Source: Acidobacteriota bacterium
Lineage (GTDB): Bacteria > Acidobacteriota > Terriglobia > Acidiferrales > UBA7541
Direction of reading: 5' to 3'
DNA: 8,137 nt
Assembly (NCBI GenBank): GCA_003131985.1
Contig: PKWH01000122.1
Span: forward strand, 16,795 to 24,931
Shown: piece after piece, positions 6,110 through 8,137 of the stretch
How the letters are laid out: the number at the start of each line of letters is the position of its first letter
Position numbering within the stretch: the first letter of the stretch is position 1
The notes under the pieces: generated by a model
What the model was told of the DNA's origin: nothing
The model's database searches: none
The model's input: the letters and a program-made list of their open reading frames with translations, nothing else
Program-made: the position numbers and the translations under genes

Positions 6110-7552
6110 TTGGAAAAAACCTTTCATATGACCTCGCAGCAATTCCGAGATACTGGAAAGCAACTGATCGATTGGCTCGCGGACTATTACGAGCAAGTGG
6201 AGCGGTACCCCGTGCTTGCCCAAGTGGCTCCGGGTGAGGTTCGCGCATCGCTTCCGGCTCAGCCTCCGCAATCAGGAACGGATTTTTACCAGATCGTTCA
6301 GGAACTCAATTCCAAGATCATGCCGGGGATTACACACTGGCAGTCGCCCAATTTTTTCGCTTACTTTCCGGCAAACGCGTCGGAACCCTCCGTTCTGGGC
6401 GACCTTTTATCCTCAGGCTTAGGCATTCAGGGAATGCTTTGGGTAACCAGTCCGGCTTGCACTGAAGTTGAAATGGTAGTCCTGGATTGGTTGGCAAGGA
6501 TGCTGGGATTGCCGGAAGCGTTCCTATCCAGCGGAAGCGGAGGGGGCGTGATTCAAGACTCGGCTTCGAGCTCTTCGCTCTGCGCGATTCTGGCGGCGCG
6601 AGAACGCGCGACTGGGTTTCGCAGCAACGAGGACGGCTGCCGCGAGGAATTGGTGGCGTACACGTCCACGCAGGCGCACTCCTCAATCGAAAAGGACGTG
6701 AAGGTGGCGGGAATCGGCCGGCGCAACTTGCGTTTGATCGATGTAGACGCGGACTTTTCTATGCGGCCGGAAATACTAGAGAAAGCTATCGAAGAGGATA
6801 AACGCGCAGGCAAGCTGCCATTCTTTGTGTGCGCCACCGTGGGAACTACTTCTTCGCTGGCGTTTGATCCCCTGGAGGCAGTCGGGCGAATTTGCAAGAA
6901 GCACAACCTGTGGTTGCATGTGGACGCAGCCATGGCCGGGACTGCGGCGCTGTGTCCGGAATTCCGTCACATTCAGAAAGGGCTGGAACTCGCGGATAGC
7001 TACTGCTTCGACGCACACAAATGGATGTTCACGAATTTCGATTGCAGCTGTTTCTTTGTAGCCGATCGCGAAACGCTGACGCGAAGCCTGGATGTCCTGC
7101 CGGAGTACCTGCGAAACCAAACAGGGGGCTCGGACGCAGTTTTCGAGTATCGCAACTGGCACGTACCCTTGGGACGAAGGTTCCGCGCGCTGAAATTGTG
7201 GTTCGTCATACAACATTATGGAGTGGAGGGATTACAGTTCCACGTTCGCCGCCATGTGGAATTGGCGCAGACTTTCTTGCGCTGGGTGCGAGCAGATTCG
7301 CGCTTCGAATTAATGGCTCCCGCGCCGCTGAATCTGATTTGTTTTCGGTTGAAGGCAGCGGATGAATTGAACGAAGAGCTTTTGCGCCGACTGAACCGCA
7401 GCGGCAAGCTGTACCTGTCGCATACGCGGTTGAACGGGAAGTACACGATTCGGTTCTGCGTGGCACAAACGCGCACGGAGCTGCAGCACTTGGAGCGCGC
7501 ATGGGGCGCGATCCGCGAAGAGGCCGATGCCTTGCTGGCTGCGCGCGCCTGA
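6110..7552 (+). CDS. Aromatic-L-amino-acid decarboxylase-like PLP enzyme (group II)
   Basis: A PLP-dependent group II decarboxylase, predicted to convert an aromatic amino acid (Trp, Tyr, Phe or DOPA) to the matching amine and CO2 in the cytosol. It has 480 residues, the length of mammalian DDC, and aligns with it nearly end to end. Landmarks are FFAYFPANASEPSVL, SPACTEVEMVVLDWLARMLG, AHSSIEKD with the cofactor-stacking His190, and ATVGTTSS. HVDAAMAG carries Asp272, which binds the pyridine nitrogen, and DAHKWMFTNFDCS carries the Schiff-base Lys304. Tyr333 in PEYLRN matches the mobile-loop Tyr (Y332 of pig DDC) needed for decarboxylation; Phe there marks aldehyde synthases. Gly355 before RRF matches animal DDC and plant tryptophan decarboxylases, whereas plant tyrosine decarboxylases have Ser. 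The substrate is not settled by sequence. TTG is chosen as start from the ribosome binding site; ATG 6128 would remove six residues. It has its own promoter. Confidence 0.9.
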   Translation: MEKTFHMTSQQFRDTGKQLIDWLADYYEQVERYPVLAQVAPGEVRASLPAQPPQSGTDFYQIVQELNSKIMPGITHWQSPNFFAYFPANASEPSVLGDLLSSGLGIQGMLWVTSPACTEVEMVVLDWLARMLGLPEAFLSSGSGGGVIQDSASSSSLCAILAARERATGFRSNEDGCREELVAYTSTQAHSSIEKDVKVAGIGRRNLRLIDVDADFSMRPEILEKAIEEDKRAGKLPFFVCATVGTTSSLAFDPLEAVGRICKKHNLWLHVDAAMAGTAALCPEFRHIQKGLELADSYCFDAHKWMFTNFDCSCFFVADRETLTRSLDVLPEYLRNQTGGSDAVFEYRNWHVPLGRRFRALKLWFVIQHYGVEGLQFHVRRHVELAQTFLRWVRADSRFELMAPAPLNLICFRLKAADELNEELLRRLNRSGKLYLSHTRLNGKYTIRFCVAQTRTELQHLERAWGAIREEADALLAARA

Positions 7553-7606
7553 GAGCAGCACACTCATTTATTGAAGTGAAGAGTTTCCGGATATGCCCCA
7601 GCCTTG

Positions 7607-7615
7607 TGCTAGAAT
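7607..7615 (+). promoter_or_regulatory. Extended -10 promoter for the ccmE-like gene
   Basis: TGC followed by TAGAAT (7610-7615) is a five-of-six -10 match with the TGn extension. No -35 hexamer is clear. The flanks repeat those of the promoter at 6054: CTTGTGCT on the left and AATTCCGC on the right occur in both. The start of transcription would be near 7622, about 44 nt before the gene. Confidence 0.5.
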
Positions 7616-7665
7616 TCCGCTAATCATCCCTTGTTGGCGCGTCGGTTAAGGCGAGGAGAAGATAA

Positions 7666-8127
7666 ATGAAGGTCCGCTCGAAGTTCTTGGTCGGCTCCGG
7701 AATCATCGTAATCACGCTCGTATCTTTGGCCTACGTCGGCTTCACGCAAAGTAAGACCTACTACCACACGATCACTGAGCTTTCGACACTTAACGGGGTA
7801 TCGTTGCACCAACGAATGCGCGTCTCCGGCAACGTGAAGAATGGAACGATTTCTCACGTGCCAGGAGGAGTTGATTTTGTGCTTACCGAGCAGGGCAGGG
7901 ATTTAAGGGTCAGTTACGTCGGCCGCGATCCGCTTCCGGATACATTCAAAGATGGTGCGCAAGCCCTGGTTGAGGGCAAGATGATGTCGGACAATCGCTT
8001 CGAGGCCGAGCAGGTGCAGGCCAAGTGCGCGTCCAAGTATGAAGCTGCGCCTGCCCAGACGCCCGGAACGCCGCAGCCAGGGCAGACCTCGAAGGGCCCG
8101 GATCCGGCGCGGCCTCCTGGATCTTGA
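7666..8127 (+). CDS. ccmE: Cytochrome c maturation protein CcmE, CxxxY variant
   Basis: CcmE is the membrane-anchored haem chaperone of System I cytochrome c maturation. It takes haem from CcmC(AB,D), binds it covalently outside the membrane, and passes it to CcmF. The 153-residue product has a short basic N-terminus, one membrane segment (about residues 8-26), and an OB-like beta domain: RMRVSGNVKNGTI, VDFVLTEQGRDLRVSYVG, PLPDTFKDGAQALVEGKM, then FEAEQVQAKC. At the haem site, where proteobacterial proteins have HxxxY (E. coli H130), this one has C121-A-S-K-Y125. A CxxxY CcmE is known in archaea, Desulfovibrio and relatives, where Cys carries the haem. The tail is Pro/Gly/Gln-rich and probably disordered. 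The start ATG has GAGGAGA (7653-7659) 6 nt upstream. Other ccm genes would be expected after the window end. Confidence 0.85.
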   Translation: MKVRSKFLVGSGIIVITLVSLAYVGFTQSKTYYHTITELSTLNGVSLHQRMRVSGNVKNGTISHVPGGVDFVLTEQGRDLRVSYVGRDPLPDTFKDGAQALVEGKMMSDNRFEAEQVQAKCASKYEAAPAQTPGTPQPGQTSKGPDPARPPGS

Positions 8128-8137
8128 GAGCTGGCGC

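Overview
The window is a moderately GC-rich bacterial chromosomal segment with every recognisable gene on the + strand. Four genes are of well-known families: the replicative DNA polymerase dnaE (5' end outside the window), accA, an aromatic-L-amino-acid-decarboxylase-like PLP enzyme, and a ccmE-type haem chaperone. I infer a soil-type Acidobacteriota genome, with moderate confidence. The grounds are the mix of genes, the style of the small unassigned proteins, and a CcmE carrying Cys rather than His at the haem-attachment site. No 16S or other decisive marker is present.

Layout. Positions 1-3782 form a translationally coupled pair, dnaE-accA, sharing an ATGA stop/start. Positions 3783-3921 are a short spacer with a GC-rich hairpin. 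Positions 3922-4626 hold two small membrane proteins 36 nt apart, probably co-transcribed. Positions 4627-4800 are a spacer with nothing firm in it. At 4801-5199 there is a small stand-alone [2Fe-2S] ferredoxin-like protein whose end runs into a candidate bulged terminator (5184-5255). A 199-residue protein with an N-terminal CxxC and a faint uracil-DNA-glycosylase-like layout follows at 5377-5976. The group II PLP decarboxylase starts at a TTG codon (6110-7552). The CcmE homologue (7666-8127) ends 10 nt before the window does.

Regulation. Three upstream regions (5297-5305, 6054-6062, 7607-7615) carry the same kind of extended -10 promoter, TGC followed by TATAAG, TATAAT or TAGAAT. None has a convincing -35 box. 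This suggests that the last three genes are separately transcribed units rather than one operon.

How the genes relate. dnaE and accA are housekeeping genes (replication and fatty-acid initiation) that are neighbours in many bacteria. The genes after accA do not form an obvious single pathway. The ccmE variant probably opens a cytochrome c maturation cluster continuing past the window. I see no mobile elements, CRISPR arrays, tRNA or rRNA genes. I found no convincing new multi-gene system. The most noteworthy points are the CxxxY CcmE, the small Fe-S protein, the UDG-like unknown, and the alternative hairpins at the end of the Fe-S gene.
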